DNA from: Flavobacterium sp. NRK1
Lineage (GTDB): Bacteria; Bacteroidota; Bacteroidia; Flavobacteriales; Flavobacteriaceae
Direction: 5' to 3'
Assembly (NCBI RefSeq): GCF_024054175.1
Contig: NZ_JAMXLA010000001.1
Span: 3,036,652 to 3,100,651 of the forward strand
DNA length: 64,000 nucleotides
The position numbers and the translations under genes were made by a program. Below, one piece after another: positions 22,473 through 31,519 of this stretch. Each line of letters opens with the position of its first letter. Position 1 is the stretch's first letter. The notes beneath the pieces were generated by a model that had not been told where the DNA came from, made no database searches, and saw nothing but the letters and a program-made list of their open reading frames with translations.

Positions 22473-23837
22473 TTATATCGTCATAGAAAATAATTGGGTT
22501 TCAGGAGCTTTTCGTTTTAGTCTTAAATCAAAGGCCATACATATATTACGAACAAATGCTTTACCATTTTCGGTAACTGTAATGCGGTTTTTTCCAAATT
22601 CCAGCAAATTATCATTTGCCATTTCATTTAAACTAAGTATTACTTCAGGTAACTCAGCAAACTGTTCATCTTCATTTTCCCATGAAGTTTCAAAACAACA
22701 CATAAGGTTTAAAATATGTTTTCTGATTATGAGATCTTCATCAGTTAGTAAATGTCCTCTAAACACCGGTAGTTCATTTTGTTCAATTCTTTTATAATAA
22801 TCCTCTAGTGTTTTTTCATTTTGCGCAAAACTATACCAGCTATCACTTATAGAAGATACACCTAAACCAATCATCAATTGTGTTTTAGAGGCGCTGTATC
22901 CCATGAAATTACGATGGAGCTTTCCATTATTAAAAGCAGAGAATAAACTATCTGTTTTAAGCGCAAAATGATCCATCCCTATTTCATAAAATCCTTTTTC
23001 AGATAATAGATGTTTACCTATTTCATATAATTTTCTTTTTTCATCGTCTTTTGGCAGGTTACTCTCATCAAACCCACGCTGTCCTAATCCTTTAATCCAC
23101 GGAACATGGGCATAACTATAAAAAGAAAGCCTGTCAGGATTTAATGATTTTGTTTTTTCTATTGTATCGGCTATGTTTTCAATAGTCTGAAACGGCAATC
23201 CAAAAACAAGATCATGGCTAATAGAAGTATAACCTGTTTCTTTAGCCCAAAAAGTTACTTTTGCTACATTATGAAAAGATTGTAAACGATTTATAGCTCT
23301 TTGTACCGTTTCATCATAATCCTGAACTCCAAAACTTACTCTTCTGAATCCTAAATCATAAAGTGTTTGTAAATGTTCTCTGGTAGTATTATTTGGATGA
23401 CCTTCAAAACTAAACTCATAACCCGGTGCTTTTACTCCTCTGTCAAAAATACCTGTAATAAGTATTTTTAAATTTTCAGGACTAAAGAAAGTAGGAGTGC
23501 CTCCCCCCAAATGCAGTTCTTTTATAAGAGGGCGTTGAGGTAAAATATCACAATACAAAGCCCATTCATTTAAAACTGCTGTAATATATGTTGTCTCTAC
23601 TTCATGACGGCGTGTAATTCTTTTATTGCATCCGCAAAAAGTACACATGCTTTCGCAAAAAGGCAGGTGTATATAAATGCTGATACCTTCGGAAGTGTTA
23701 GTTTCTTTAAAAGACCTGATAAATGACTCCTGCCATTTTTCTGTACTGAAACCACTATTATCCCAATAAGGGACAGTAGGATAGCTTGTATATCTTGGTC
23801 CTGGAACATTGTATTTTTGTATAATTGAATTTTCCAT
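22473..23837 (-). CDS. hemN: Oxygen-independent coproporphyrinogen III oxidase HemN
   Basis: A 454-aa cytosolic radical SAM enzyme that decarboxylates coproporphyrinogen III to protoporphyrinogen IX without oxygen, for haem synthesis at low oxygen. The [4Fe-4S] site is CESMCTFCGC near residues 62-71. Before it stands YTSYPTVPYW, and after it HLGGGTPTF, both HemN signatures; the C-terminal HemN domain includes YEIGMDHFAL and NFMGY. The presence of the CxxxCxxCxC motif separates it from HemW, which has a simpler site. It is controlled by the Fnr-type box at 23889-23902. Confidence 0.95.
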   Translation of the reverse strand: MENSIIQKYNVPGPRYTSYPTVPYWDNSGFSTEKWQESFIRSFKETNTSEGISIYIHLPFCESMCTFCGCNKRITRRHEVETTYITAVLNEWALYCDILPQRPLIKELHLGGGTPTFFSPENLKILITGIFDRGVKAPGYEFSFEGHPNNTTREHLQTLYDLGFRRVSFGVQDYDETVQRAINRLQSFHNVAKVTFWAKETGYTSISHDLVFGLPFQTIENIADTIEKTKSLNPDRLSFYSYAHVPWIKGLGQRGFDESNLPKDDEKRKLYEIGKHLLSEKGFYEIGMDHFALKTDSLFSAFNNGKLHRNFMGYSASKTQLMIGLGVSSISDSWYSFAQNEKTLEDYYKRIEQNELPVFRGHLLTDEDLIIRKHILNLMCCFETSWENEDEQFAELPEVILSLNEMANDNLLEFGKNRITVTENGKAFVRNICMAFDLRLKRKAPETQLFSMTI

Positions 23838-23888
23838 AACATTTATCTTTTATAAATTCAAAATTATTAGACTTTACTATCTCAAAAT

Positions 23889-23902
23889 ATGATAAATGTC
23901 AG
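23889..23902 (-). promoter_or_regulatory. Fnr-type box upstream of hemN
   Basis: ATGATAAATGTCAG differs from the ccoS box at two of 14 positions. On the minus strand a TTTG ends at 23859, again 36.5 bp from the centre, and predicts an 18-nt leader. Confidence 0.68.
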
Positions 23903-24044
23903 TATAAGAACTTAATTAACTCTTATGATATACTCCCATAAAAGCGTAATTAATTTTTGAATAATTAATTAATTATGGACTCTCAAAATGTTATTTTAAT
24001 AAATATTTTGTTTATATATTAGCTAAGCACTAATATCATCTTAT

Positions 24045-27000
24045 TTGAATAAAAATACTTTGAAAGCAAAATTTTTATATCTCATTTTAATAATTACAGT
24101 ATTTATAGGATGCAATACTGCCAACGAGCGTTTGCCTTTAAATTTGGCTGAAAATAATGCTAAAACCGATTCAACGCATTTAAATACTGTTGAGAATAGT
24201 ATTAAATATTCTTTAGAGCAGTTAGATAATACTAAAGGCCTTTCCAATAGCTCAATTAACTGCATTTTTCAGGATTCCCAAAATTTGCTGTGGATTGGTA
24301 CCTGGGATGGCTTAAATAGATATGACGGTACTAATTTTAAAATTTTCAGGCCTGAGCCGGATAATAAAAATTCTTTAAGCAATCAGGTTGTCCTTAAAAT
24401 AAGTGAAGATAATTCAGGTTACATTTGGATACTTACTATGCACGGAATTAATCGTTACAATAAAAAAACAGATACATTCCAGCGTTTCTATTTCTCCAGG
24501 AATAATACTACTCCATTATCTGAATCCCAGTTTAATATGACGCTGGATGAATCAAAACAGGTGTTTTGTGCTGTTAAAGGGTGGGGAATAGGATATTTTG
24601 ACGGAATGAAGTTTCATATGCTAAGCAATGGCTTTGCTGATAAGACGGTCAAAAAGCTGGAATTTTCTACATCAGGTGAATTATTTGTATTATTAGATGA
24701 TAACAAATTATATAGTTTATCAGTAAAAAACTCTGAGAACAAAAAAATTATTTCCGGGTCAAAACTAGTGTCTGATGGAATTCAAACATTTGGTGTTTTA
24801 CCAAATAAAAATATAGTTACAGTATCAACTAACGGAGAGGCGGCGATACTATCAATTGCTTCCAAAAACAAAAAAAATCTTCCCGAAAAAAATATTGAGA
24901 ATATTATTGGCAGTATTAAAGAGGGGCTGGTTCTATCGGGTAAATCCGGCTATTTTATTGTTGACGCTGTTGGAAAGCATATTATGTTACCATGGTCAAA
25001 ATATCTAAAAAATCAAAAAATAACGACTTTAGTTCAGGGTAGTGAAAATGTAATATGGACGGGAACGGACGGAGACGGTGTTTTTAAAATGTATCCGCTT
25101 AAAAAGTCATTTAACCTGGTTTCAAAAGCACAAATACCCAAACTGGATGCAGGGATAGTTAGGGCATTTCTAAAAGCCGGAAAAAACTCTTTCTGGATCG
25201 GCACAAAAGGTAATGGCCTTTTCACCTGTAGTGCCGATTTTTATTTGGATCAGGAGAAGCCGATTGCCTATAAAAATTTTAATGAGAATAATAGTTCTAT
25301 TAATAATTCTGTATTTGCTTTAAGTAAAGGAAATGAAAATCTTATTTTTATAGGTACTGATGGTGAAGGTATTACAGTATATGATCTTGAAAAATCAAAA
25401 CTTATAAGCTGGCGGGAGATAATTGGAAGTAAAAACTATGATTATTTTAAATCGGTTTATACTATCTATCAGGATGCTAAAGGATTCATATGGTTAGGTA
25501 CAAATGGATATGGAATGATTTGTTGCAAAATAATTCGTTCAGGAGAAAAATTAAAAATTACAGATTTTAAAAAATATACTGCAAATGCTGGTGGGAGTAC
25601 TGCATTAAGCAGCAATATTATCTTTTCAATTGTACCAAGAAATGATGACCAGCTTTGGATTGGTACGCGTCTTGGCGGATTAAATCTGTTCAACAAACAA
25701 ACGGAGGTATTTACTACTTATAAGAATAAAGCAGATGATCTGAATAGTTTGTCAAGTAATGATATTCTGTGTTTAGCTACTGATAGCCGAAACAGATTAT
25801 GGGTTGGTACCAGCTTTGGACTCAATTTGCTTCAGAACTTTAAAGATGGAGAAGCTTCTTTTAGGAATTTTACAGTAAAAGATGGCCTTCCAAATAATAC
25901 AATTCATGGGATTGTACCTGTAAATGAATCAAATCTGTGGATAAGTACAAATTTTGGGTTATCAAATTTTGCCGTCAATACCAGTAAGTTTACTAATTAT
26001 TCTCAAAATGAAGGTCTTCAGAATAATGAGTTTTCCGATGGAGCATTTTATAGTGATCCTGAATCAGGATTTATTTTTATGGGAGGCATTAAAGGGTTTA
26101 ATTATTTTCTTCCTCAAAAAATAAAAGAGTCATCTGTAATCCCTAACCTTTTTATAGATAAAATAAGCGGGCAGAATCAATCGGTTCCTTACTACCAGAG
26201 TTTGGTAATATCTTCTGATGCAGAAAGCTATCCTTCTTTAATACTGAAACATGATCAGAATTTTTTTGATATTCATCTTGCTGCATTAACCTATACTAAT
26301 AATGAAAAGTGTCAGTATTCGTATCAGCTAAAGGGTTTTGATAAGGACTGGAATAATATAGATAACCGTAAAATTATCTCTTTTACTAATGTTCCGCGTG
26401 GTAAATATTCTTTGTGGCTAAAATGGTCAAATAGTGATGGTGTATGGAGCAGGCCTGTACATGCAGCCAACATTACTATTAAACCTGTATGGTGGCAATC
26501 TAATACTGCGATTATAATTTATTTAGTACTTGGCCTATTCTTTATTTTGTTTGTAAGGAGCTATTATTTAAAACGTCAGTCTCTTAAGCAAAATCTTCTT
26601 TTTATAAAGAATGAAGAAGAGCTGCATGAAAACAGGCTTACATTTTTTACAAATATTGCCCATGAATTTTTAACGCCTTTAACATTGATAGCGGGTCCTG
26701 TACAAAAAATGGCCGAGACTCGGAGTCTGGATCCGAAAAACAGAAAATTTATAAATATGATACAGAAGAATACCTCAAGGCTTCTGTTTCTTACTCAGCA
26801 ATTACTTGAATTCAGAAAAGCCGAATATGATTATCTTGAAGTAACAGTTAAGAACTTTGATCTGGTTAATCTTATTGAGCAGATAGCAGAATTATTTGAT
26901 GATTGGGCACTTGATAAAAATATAGATTATAGCCTTGATGTTTCATCTGAATTACCCGGATGGTTTGATAAGGATAAGCTGGAAAAAATTATCTTCAATT

Positions 27001-28250
27001 TAATGTCTAATGCTTTTAAGTATACGCCTAAAAATGGAAAAATTTATCTTAAATGCAGAATTGTAGAAGATGAAGGCGTCCAAAAACTTAATTTTAGTAT
27101 AACCAATACAGGAAAGGGCATACCAAAAGAAAAATTAGATTCATTGTTTGACAGATTCTTCCTGTCAGATACAAATCAGACGTCGGATACTGAATTATTT
27201 AGAACTGGTATCGGATTAGCTTTTATAAAGAAACTTATAACAGTATTGAGGGGTGATATTTTGGTGTCAAGTATTCCTGATGCCGAAACAACATTTACTG
27301 TTTTAATTCCTTGTGAAAAAGAAGCATTTACTGAAAAGGAAATTGATAAAGAGATAGCATCTGTATTGATATCCCATCATTTTAAAAATATTTTGGAGGA
27401 AATCGAGGAAAACCCCGGAGTTGTTCCTGAAAAGATATCTGCCCTTGAAATAGTTGAAAATAACAGGAAGAAAATATTAATTGTTGAAGATGAGAAAGAA
27501 ATTCATTTGTTTTTAAATGATTTACTTGCTGATAAATATCAAGTGATTTCTACTTACAATGGAATTGAAGCTTTGGAAGTTATGGAAAAAGAACTGCCTG
27601 ATATTATTATTAGTGATGTAATGATGCCTTTGATGGACGGGGTAGAACTTTGCCAAAAAGTCAAAACTAATATAAGAACCTGCCATATACCATTTATTAT
27701 GCTTACTGCTAAAAATTCAGTGGTGCATAGAATTGAAGGTTTAGAAAAAGGTGCAAATTCTTATATTCCCAAACCTTTCTATCCTGATCATCTTCTCGTT
27801 AGAGTTCAGAAACTTCTTGAAGAAAAAGAGCTTATCCTGCAGCATTTTACACAAGACGCTGTTATTGGCGATTTATCAGAAGTTCCTGTAAACAATGAGG
27901 AAAAAGTGTTTATAAAGCAGATAATAGACTTAATAAGAAAAAATATAGATAATGAGAATCTCAACAGTGCATTTATTGAAAAAACACTTGGTATTAGCAA
28001 TTCTCAGCTTTATCGTAAAATTAAAGAGATTTTTGGGCTTTCCACAGGTGATCTTATAAGAACAATACGTTTAAAATATTCTGCAGAACTTTTGCGTAAA
28101 AACGAGCTTACGGTCTCTGAAGTATGTTATCAATCCGGCTTTAATAATCGCTCTTATTTTTACAGAGAATTTAAAAAAGTGTATAACACAACGCCAAAAA
28201 ATTATCAGCTTCAATACAAATTAAAAAGTTCTCTCTTTTCAAGTAATTAA
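24045..28250 (+). CDS. Hybrid two-component regulator (periplasmic propeller sensor, kinase, receiver, AraC HTH)
   Basis: A 1401-aa inner membrane regulator that should sense a sugar and activate the SusCD locus downstream. In order: a lipoprotein-like or signal-anchor N-terminus ending VFIGC, two seven-bladed propeller sets (about 55-700, with repeats such as LWIGTWDGLNRYD), a Y_Y_Y domain, a membrane helix near 830, a kinase core with His873 in AHEFLTPL and an ATPase domain with NLMSNAFKYTP, a receiver with Asp1191 in SDVMMP, and an AraC-type HTH ending YFYREFKKVYNTTPKNY. No ATG lies in frame near the start. The start must be a TTG, at 24045 or at 24060 (the latter gives MKAKFLYLILIITVF, the better signal). 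Confidence 0.92.
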   Translation: MNKNTLKAKFLYLILIITVFIGCNTANERLPLNLAENNAKTDSTHLNTVENSIKYSLEQLDNTKGLSNSSINCIFQDSQNLLWIGTWDGLNRYDGTNFKIFRPEPDNKNSLSNQVVLKISEDNSGYIWILTMHGINRYNKKTDTFQRFYFSRNNTTPLSESQFNMTLDESKQVFCAVKGWGIGYFDGMKFHMLSNGFADKTVKKLEFSTSGELFVLLDDNKLYSLSVKNSENKKIISGSKLVSDGIQTFGVLPNKNIVTVSTNGEAAILSIASKNKKNLPEKNIENIIGSIKEGLVLSGKSGYFIVDAVGKHIMLPWSKYLKNQKITTLVQGSENVIWTGTDGDGVFKMYPLKKSFNLVSKAQIPKLDAGIVRAFLKAGKNSFWIGTKGNGLFTCSADFYLDQEKPIAYKNFNENNSSINNSVFALSKGNENLIFIGTDGEGITVYDLEKSKLISWREIIGSKNYDYFKSVYTIYQDAKGFIWLGTNGYGMICCKIIRSGEKLKITDFKKYTANAGGSTALSSNIIFSIVPRNDDQLWIGTRLGGLNLFNKQTEVFTTYKNKADDLNSLSSNDILCLATDSRNRLWVGTSFGLNLLQNFKDGEASFRNFTVKDGLPNNTIHGIVPVNESNLWISTNFGLSNFAVNTSKFTNYSQNEGLQNNEFSDGAFYSDPESGFIFMGGIKGFNYFLPQKIKESSVIPNLFIDKISGQNQSVPYYQSLVISSDAESYPSLILKHDQNFFDIHLAALTYTNNEKCQYSYQLKGFDKDWNNIDNRKIISFTNVPRGKYSLWLKWSNSDGVWSRPVHAANITIKPVWWQSNTAIIIYLVLGLFFILFVRSYYLKRQSLKQNLLFIKNEEELHENRLTFFTNIAHEFLTPLTLIAGPVQKMAETRSLDPKNRKFINMIQKNTSRLLFLTQQLLEFRKAEYDYLEVTVKNFDLVNLIEQIAELFDDWALDKNIDYSLDVSSELPGWFDKDKLEKIIFNLMSNAFKYTPKNGKIYLKCRIVEDEGVQKLNFSITNTGKGIPKEKLDSLFDRFFLSDTNQTSDTELFRTGIGLAFIKKLITVLRGDILVSSIPDAETTFTVLIPCEKEAFTEKEIDKEIASVLISHHFKNILEEIEENPGVVPEKISALEIVENNRKKILIVEDEKEIHLFLNDLLADKYQVISTYNGIEALEVMEKELPDIIISDVMMPLMDGVELCQKVKTNIRTCHIPFIMLTAKNSVVHRIEGLEKGANSYIPKPFYPDHLLVRVQKLLEEKELILQHFTQDAVIGDLSEVPVNNEEKVFIKQIIDLIRKNIDNENLNSAFIEKTLGISNSQLYRKIKEIFGLSTGDLIRTIRLKYSAELLRKNELTVSEVCYQSGFNNRSYFYREFKKVYNTTPKNYQLQYKLKSSLFSSN

Positions 28251-28263
28251 ATAACAACACTTT

Positions 28264-28307
28264 AAAAATGGTGTACACTGTTGAAGAAATAGTGTACACC
28301 ATTTTTT
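28264..28307 (+). terminator. Terminator of the hybrid regulator gene
   Basis: A perfect 16-bp stem (AATGGTGTACACT and its complement with A/T ends) around an 11-nt loop, with T6 at the end, 13 bp after the stop. It separates the regulator from the susC operon. Confidence 0.85.
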
Positions 28308-28384
28308 ATGCCCTTAAATTACTTTTATAACGCAAACGATATAGTTACCAATTTCGCAATTAACTAACCAAAATTTTTACACAC

Positions 28385-28432
28385 ATGAAAACAGAAGTAT
28401 TAATTATTAACAATTCATTATTATTAATATGA
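28385..28432 (+). CDS. Possible 15-aa leader peptide coupled to susC
   Basis: ATG AAA ... ATA TGA encodes MKTEVLIINNSLLLI. Its TGA overlaps the ATG of susC as ATGA. It has a start codon and coupling of the kind used for translational control, but it may be chance in an AT-rich leader. Confidence 0.3.
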   Translation: MKTEVLIINNSLLLI

Positions 28433-31400
28433 GTCAAAAAATTACTTACAATCTATTTCTGATATTGACAATTTTGATTGGAAATATCATGGAGGCCCAA
28501 ACTGTGAAAGGTGTTATTTCAGACGCCAACGGACCATTACCTATGGTAAACGTATATGTAAAAGGAACATCTATTGGTACAGTTGCCGATTTTGACGGTA
28601 AATACACTATTAATGTTGCTGATGAAAATGCAGTACTTGTATTTAGTTATTTAGGTTACGAAACAAAAGAAATACCCGTGGCTGGTAATACAACTATCAA
28701 TGTAATATTGGTAGAAGATTCTAAGAAACTGGATGAAGTTATTGTTACAGGATATGTTGGTCAAAAAAAGAGTTCAATATCAGGAGCTGTAGGTTTGGTA
28801 AACATAGAGAATATGTCCAAAACGAGAATACCAGATGTAGCTCAGGCTTTACAAGGACAAATAGCAGGTGTTTTTGTTGCCGCAAATACAGGAGCACCTG
28901 GCGATGGTATTAAATTAAGGATTCGTGGAGAAAGCACCTTAGGTAATAACGATGTTTTATATGTTGTAGATGGGGTGCCAACACGTGATATTTCGTCACT
29001 TAATCCGGGTGATGTGCAGTCTATATCAGTTTTAAAAGATGCTGCTTCTGCCGCTATATATGGATCTCGAGCTGCCGGTGGTGTAGTTCTTTTGACAACA
29101 AAATTAGGTACAGAAGGAAAACCTACTTTGAATGTTGATTTTTTTACGGGAGTATATAATGCAACTAATTTGCCGGATCTTCTTAATACAGATCAGTATT
29201 TAACAGTTAAAGACAGGGCTTGGCACAACACTATTGGTAATGACCCGAATGCTGAAAGTCCTTATGCTTTTGACAGACGAACAAGAACTGACCTCGCAGA
29301 TACTGACTGGCTTGATAAATTGTTTACAACAGGTATATCAAACAATGTACATGTTTCTGCAAGTGGGGCAACAGATAAAGTGCGTTACTATATTTCAGGA
29401 GGATATTATGGTATAGATGGTATTGTTACTGAAAATAATGATAAATATAAACGGGTTAATTTCAGAACTAATCTTAGTGCTGATATTTCTGATAGATTTA
29501 AAGTTGGTACCAATTTTCTTATCAGCTATCAGTCACAGGATAAATTATCTTCAAGTGGTGATGCTCCGGGAGTTATCCGTCATGCTTTAATCCGTCCGCC
29601 GGTTCTGGGTGTATATAAAGATGTAAATGATCCTACCTATTCTGCAAATGATCCGTATACTGATTTGCCTTTTTATACAGGACCTAATGATGGATGGAGT
29701 AAAATTTACGAATATAGTTCCAATCCGTTAGCTATTGTTCATTTTACTGACGATAAAAGGAATACATTTCAAAATTTCGGAAATGTTTTTGCAGAATATA
29801 GTTTACTGAGGGATAAATCATTAAAATTCAGAAGTAATCTTGGCGTAGATCTTAGATTTTCACACAACAAGAATTTTGCTGAAAATTATGGAGATGCAAA
29901 TATTAGTGATGCTGGTAATGTATATTATGGGCTGGGAAGAAATAACAGGCCAAACAGCTTAAATGAAAACAGAGGACAGGATGTTACCTTCACTTGGTCT
30001 AACACGCTAAATTATGTGAAACTACTTAATAATGTACATAGCCTTAATTTATTAGCAGGGTCGGAATTTATAAAAAATAAAGCTTCGGCTGTTGGTGGAA
30101 GCAGGTCAAATTTTGATGATACCAGCGATCCTTTCAGGTATCTGGATTATGGAGGATTAGGCAGTGCTAATACACCATATCCTTACAGCTCAGGATCTGA
30201 AACAAGGTGGAGTTTATTGTCTTTCTTCGGATCGGGAACATATGGGTATAAAGATAAATACTATGCAACAGCTACTTTAAGGGCAGATGCTTCTTCAAGA
30301 TTTGGTCCAAATAACAAATGGGGATATTTTCCATCTGTTGCAGGTAACTGGATAATTTCAAATGAAGATTTTATGCGCGATATTAAATGGCTTTCTTTTA
30401 TGAAACTTAGAGCTAGCTGGGGGCAGGCAGGAAATCAGGAAATCCCTAATAATGCATACGAAACACTTGTTTCTACATCGGGTGGCGTGGTAAATATTAT
30501 CCGCTATGGAAATCCTGATCTGAAATGGGAAACTACTACACAAACAAACGTAGGGGTAGATCTGGGCTTTTTTAATGACAAGCTATCTTTTACAGCAGAT
30601 TATTTTAATAAAAATACCGACAATATTCTTTTGAGTGTAGCATTACCCGCAGTATCTGTTGGGGTTATAGGAAGAACTTACGTAAATGCAGGTGAAGTTG
30701 AAAATAAAGGTTTTGAATTTGGGTTAAATTATAAAAATAATGATAACGAATTCAAATATAGCGTAAATGCAAACCTTGCAACACTTACAAACAACGTTAA
30801 TAAACTGCAGGAATATGTACAAAATATACCTGACGATGCAACACACACCAGAACTCAGGTTGGCCAGCCTATAAGCTCTTACTATGGATATGTTTTTGAT
30901 GGTATCTACCAGAATCAGGCAGAAGTAAACTCTTATTTGTTCACTAATGCCAATGGTGCACAGCCGGGAGATATGAAATTTAAAGATCTTAATAATGATG
31001 GGCAAATTAATGCAGATGACCGTACATTTATAGGAAACCCAATACCAAAAGTTACCTATGGCTTTAATTTCAGGGCTTCCTATAAAAAGTTTGATTTCTC
31101 ATTCCTTTTCCAGGGGGTTCAGGGTGTTGACAGATATAATGATATGAAGCAAATATTAGATTATGATACAAGGCCTTTTAATTCTACTACTGATGTTTTA
31201 GACAGCTGGAATGGTGAGGGTACAAGTAATTCTACACCAAGGCTTACATTTAACAATAACGGGGGCTCAAATGTATCAAGCAAATTTATAGAAGATGCAT
31301 CTTATTTACGATTAAAAAATATCGAAGTAGGTTACACTTTAAGTGGTTCTATATCAGCTATAAATAGTCTTAGATTGTATGTTTCAGCGCAAAATTTACT

Positions 31401-31509
31401 AACTTTTACTAAATATACAGGTTTGGATCCGGAATCAACTTCATTGATAGATAAGGGAACTTACCCACAATCAAGAGCATTCATGTTTGGAGCAAGAATA
31501 AACCTTTAG
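28429..31509 (+). CDS. susC: SusC-like TonB-dependent outer membrane receptor
   Basis: A 1026-aa receptor that imports glycans through the outer membrane with energy from TonB. A signal peptide ends near residue 25 (IMEAQ). Residues 25-100 are the carboxypeptidase-D-like domain (VKGVISDANGPLPMVNVYVKGT). The TonB box region is KLDEVIVTGYVG. The plug holds ALQGQIAGVFV, LRIRGESTLGNNDVLYVVDGVP and DAASAAIYGSRAAGGVV, the SusC signature. A 22-strand barrel follows and ends GARINL. It partners with the SusD-like lipoprotein 10 bp downstream. Confidence 0.95.
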   Translation: MSQKITYNLFLILTILIGNIMEAQTVKGVISDANGPLPMVNVYVKGTSIGTVADFDGKYTINVADENAVLVFSYLGYETKEIPVAGNTTINVILVEDSKKLDEVIVTGYVGQKKSSISGAVGLVNIENMSKTRIPDVAQALQGQIAGVFVAANTGAPGDGIKLRIRGESTLGNNDVLYVVDGVPTRDISSLNPGDVQSISVLKDAASAAIYGSRAAGGVVLLTTKLGTEGKPTLNVDFFTGVYNATNLPDLLNTDQYLTVKDRAWHNTIGNDPNAESPYAFDRRTRTDLADTDWLDKLFTTGISNNVHVSASGATDKVRYYISGGYYGIDGIVTENNDKYKRVNFRTNLSADISDRFKVGTNFLISYQSQDKLSSSGDAPGVIRHALIRPPVLGVYKDVNDPTYSANDPYTDLPFYTGPNDGWSKIYEYSSNPLAIVHFTDDKRNTFQNFGNVFAEYSLLRDKSLKFRSNLGVDLRFSHNKNFAENYGDANISDAGNVYYGLGRNNRPNSLNENRGQDVTFTWSNTLNYVKLLNNVHSLNLLAGSEFIKNKASAVGGSRSNFDDTSDPFRYLDYGGLGSANTPYPYSSGSETRWSLLSFFGSGTYGYKDKYYATATLRADASSRFGPNNKWGYFPSVAGNWIISNEDFMRDIKWLSFMKLRASWGQAGNQEIPNNAYETLVSTSGGVVNIIRYGNPDLKWETTTQTNVGVDLGFFNDKLSFTADYFNKNTDNILLSVALPAVSVGVIGRTYVNAGEVENKGFEFGLNYKNNDNEFKYSVNANLATLTNNVNKLQEYVQNIPDDATHTRTQVGQPISSYYGYVFDGIYQNQAEVNSYLFTNANGAQPGDMKFKDLNNDGQINADDRTFIGNPIPKVTYGFNFRASYKKFDFSFLFQGVQGVDRYNDMKQILDYDTRPFNSTTDVLDSWNGEGTSNSTPRLTFNNNGGSNVSSKFIEDASYLRLKNIEVGYTLSGSISAINSLRLYVSAQNLLTFTKYTGLDPESTSLIDKGTYPQSRAFMFGARINL

Positions 31510-31519
31510 AAAAAAAATT

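Noticed and set aside
24001..24047. TATTTG at 24042-24047 as promoter of the hybrid regulator
   Set aside because: It overlaps the first possible start codon and has no -33 element at a suitable distance.
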